From Kuschelorhynchus macadamiae (lineage: Eukaryota; Arthropoda; Insecta; Coleoptera; Curculionidae), in assembly GCA_030620095.1 (NCBI GenBank), contig JAUTXW010001306.1:1528001-1592000 (forward strand): a DNA stretch of 64,000 bases, written 5' to 3'. The notes beneath the pieces were generated by a model. It saw only the letters and a program-made list of their open reading frames with translations. It was not told the DNA's origin and made no database searches. Below are positions 63,352 through 64,000 of the stretch, one piece after another (position 1 is the stretch's first letter; the number at the start of each line of letters is the position of its first letter). Both the position numbers and the translations under genes were made by a program.

Positions 63352-64000
63352 CTAGTCTTTGGCTAGGCTAAGTACCGTGTAGGCAAAATTAGCTGTTTCG
63401 GCTAGTGGCCTATTATAAAACCTTGCAAAGGTTGAAGTATTTTTTGACCAACCTGCGGTTTTACAAATATTTTCTATTGACAAACCCATTCTGTGGGTAT
63501 GTGATGTTGCGGAATGCCTTGTTGAATGCGGACTAAATTTAGATGTATCAATTCCGGAACTCTTTAGAGTCTCTTTAACCCAACGGGAAATCGTTTGTTT
63601 GCTTGCTTTTTTATAAGGTTTAGAAACTGTAATAAATAAAAAGTCTTCGTTTCCACGTATTTTACTTGTTAAATTAATGTATTTCCGTAATGTAGATGCA
63701 GGGCAAACTTTCGGGTTTTCAGAGAAAAAAGGCAAGTGAAGGCACGGTTTTGTCCGTGTACTTAAAGATGTCTTAGTCGGGTCGGTAATGAAAATCTGAA
63801 ACTCGTGCTCATCCTCACGTATGTTTGACAAGCGTGCCAGTGATATGGTTTGTAACCGACCACCCGTGACCAGTGCGAGCAGAGTGGCAAGTTTGTGGGT
63901 CAATAGTTTCAAGTTATTATCCAACATTTTTTCTATGTATTTTATTACCGGCTGTGGATCCCATGTAAAATCATATTTAGGTTGTGATGGTCTATTTCGG
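63352..64000 (-). CDS. DIRS-like tyrosine recombinase, C-terminal part (runs off window)
   Basis: Open on the minus strand from the window edge at 64000 to a stop at 63352. The reading frame continues past the edge (KYDFTWDPQPVIKYIEK precedes the first Met at 63927), so the start is outside. Motifs of a phage-type integrase/recombinase: GGRLQTISLARL (first catalytic Arg), KPYKKASKQTISRWVKETL, SPHSTRHSATSHTHRMG (His-x2-Arg), TAGWSKNTSTFARFYNRP (Trp at the usual His/Trp position and the nucleophile Tyr). This resembles the YR of DIRS elements in invertebrates and, less closely, Crypton proteins. The open frame is uninterrupted, so the element could be intact beyond the window. Confidence 0.85.
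   Translation of the reverse strand, partial: RNRPSQPKYDFTWDPQPVIKYIEKMLDNNLKLLTHKLATLLALVTGGRLQTISLARLSNIREDEHEFQIFITDPTKTSLSTRTKPCLHLPFFSENPKVCPASTLRKYINLTSKIRGNEDFLFITVSKPYKKASKQTISRWVKETLKSSGIDTSKFSPHSTRHSATSHTHRMGLSIENICKTAGWSKNTSTFARFYNRPLAETANFAYTVLSLAKD

Overview
This window looks like AT-rich, repeat-dominated nuclear DNA from an arthropod, most likely an insect with a large transposon-filled genome. A beetle is plausible, but the sequence does not prove it. The evidence is the set of mobile-element families: Penelope-like elements (PLE), R4/Dong-like and I-like and CR1/Jockey-like non-LTR retrotransposons, Tc1/mariner-like, hAT and PIF/Harbinger-like DNA elements, and a DIRS-type tyrosine recombinase. 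There are also long (TA)n and (AAT)n tracts. I see no convincing single-copy host gene, no rRNA or tRNA gene and no CRISPR array. Nearly every recognisable coding segment comes from a mobile element or a multicopy repeat protein, and most are frameshifted.

Layout. 0.7-1.8 kb: PLE fragment (minus) running into a (TA)n tract. 1.8-7.5 kb: no recognisable gene. 7.5-10 kb: (TA)n, a PLE (minus) and a mariner-like pseudogene (plus). 11.8-13.6 kb: a small CAGTGGCG-ended MITE and a non-LTR relic. 13.96-20.0 kb: one composite insertion with terminal inverted repeats, subterminal repeats and an 11-bp target duplication. It contains a palindromic MITE, a Dong-like LINE that itself carries a TTA-flanked MITE, a (TA)n tract and a DDE transposase. 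21-23 kb: mariner relic, (TA)n and a PLE bounded by inverted repeats. 25-25.8 kb: a long-TIR element. 27-28.1 kb: about 1 kb of (TA)n enclosing a palindrome built from PLE ends.

29.2-39 kb: the two halves of a degenerate multicopy gene with a PIN/FEN-like segment. They are separated by a second unclassified repeat protein, a CR1/Jockey-like LINE and a head-to-tail cluster of four Dong-like 3' fragments that are mostly separated by AAT runs. 38.84-45.8 kb: a nearly perfect tandem duplication of about 3.48 kb, with GGTT microhomology at the junction. It covers the 3' half of an I-like LINE; the second copy continues to 48.6 kb and keeps an intact 470-aa ORF1. 48.8-54.6 kb: a PLE, a Jockey-like fragment and two hAT remnants. 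56.5-62.1 kb: a CR1/Jockey-like LINE split by a hAT element with TIRs and target duplication, and by a 1.2-kb foldback element. 62.7-64 kb: the right end of a DIRS-like element, whose tyrosine recombinase ORF runs off the window.

The region is best read as layered insertions, each recording its target choice: AAT runs for Dong-like LINEs, TA tracts next to PLEs, TTA for the small MITE. The most notable items are the recent tandem duplication, the Dong cluster, the 6-kb composite element, the PLE/(TA)n association and the split PIN-like gene family. Family names come from motif recognition only; no database search was possible.
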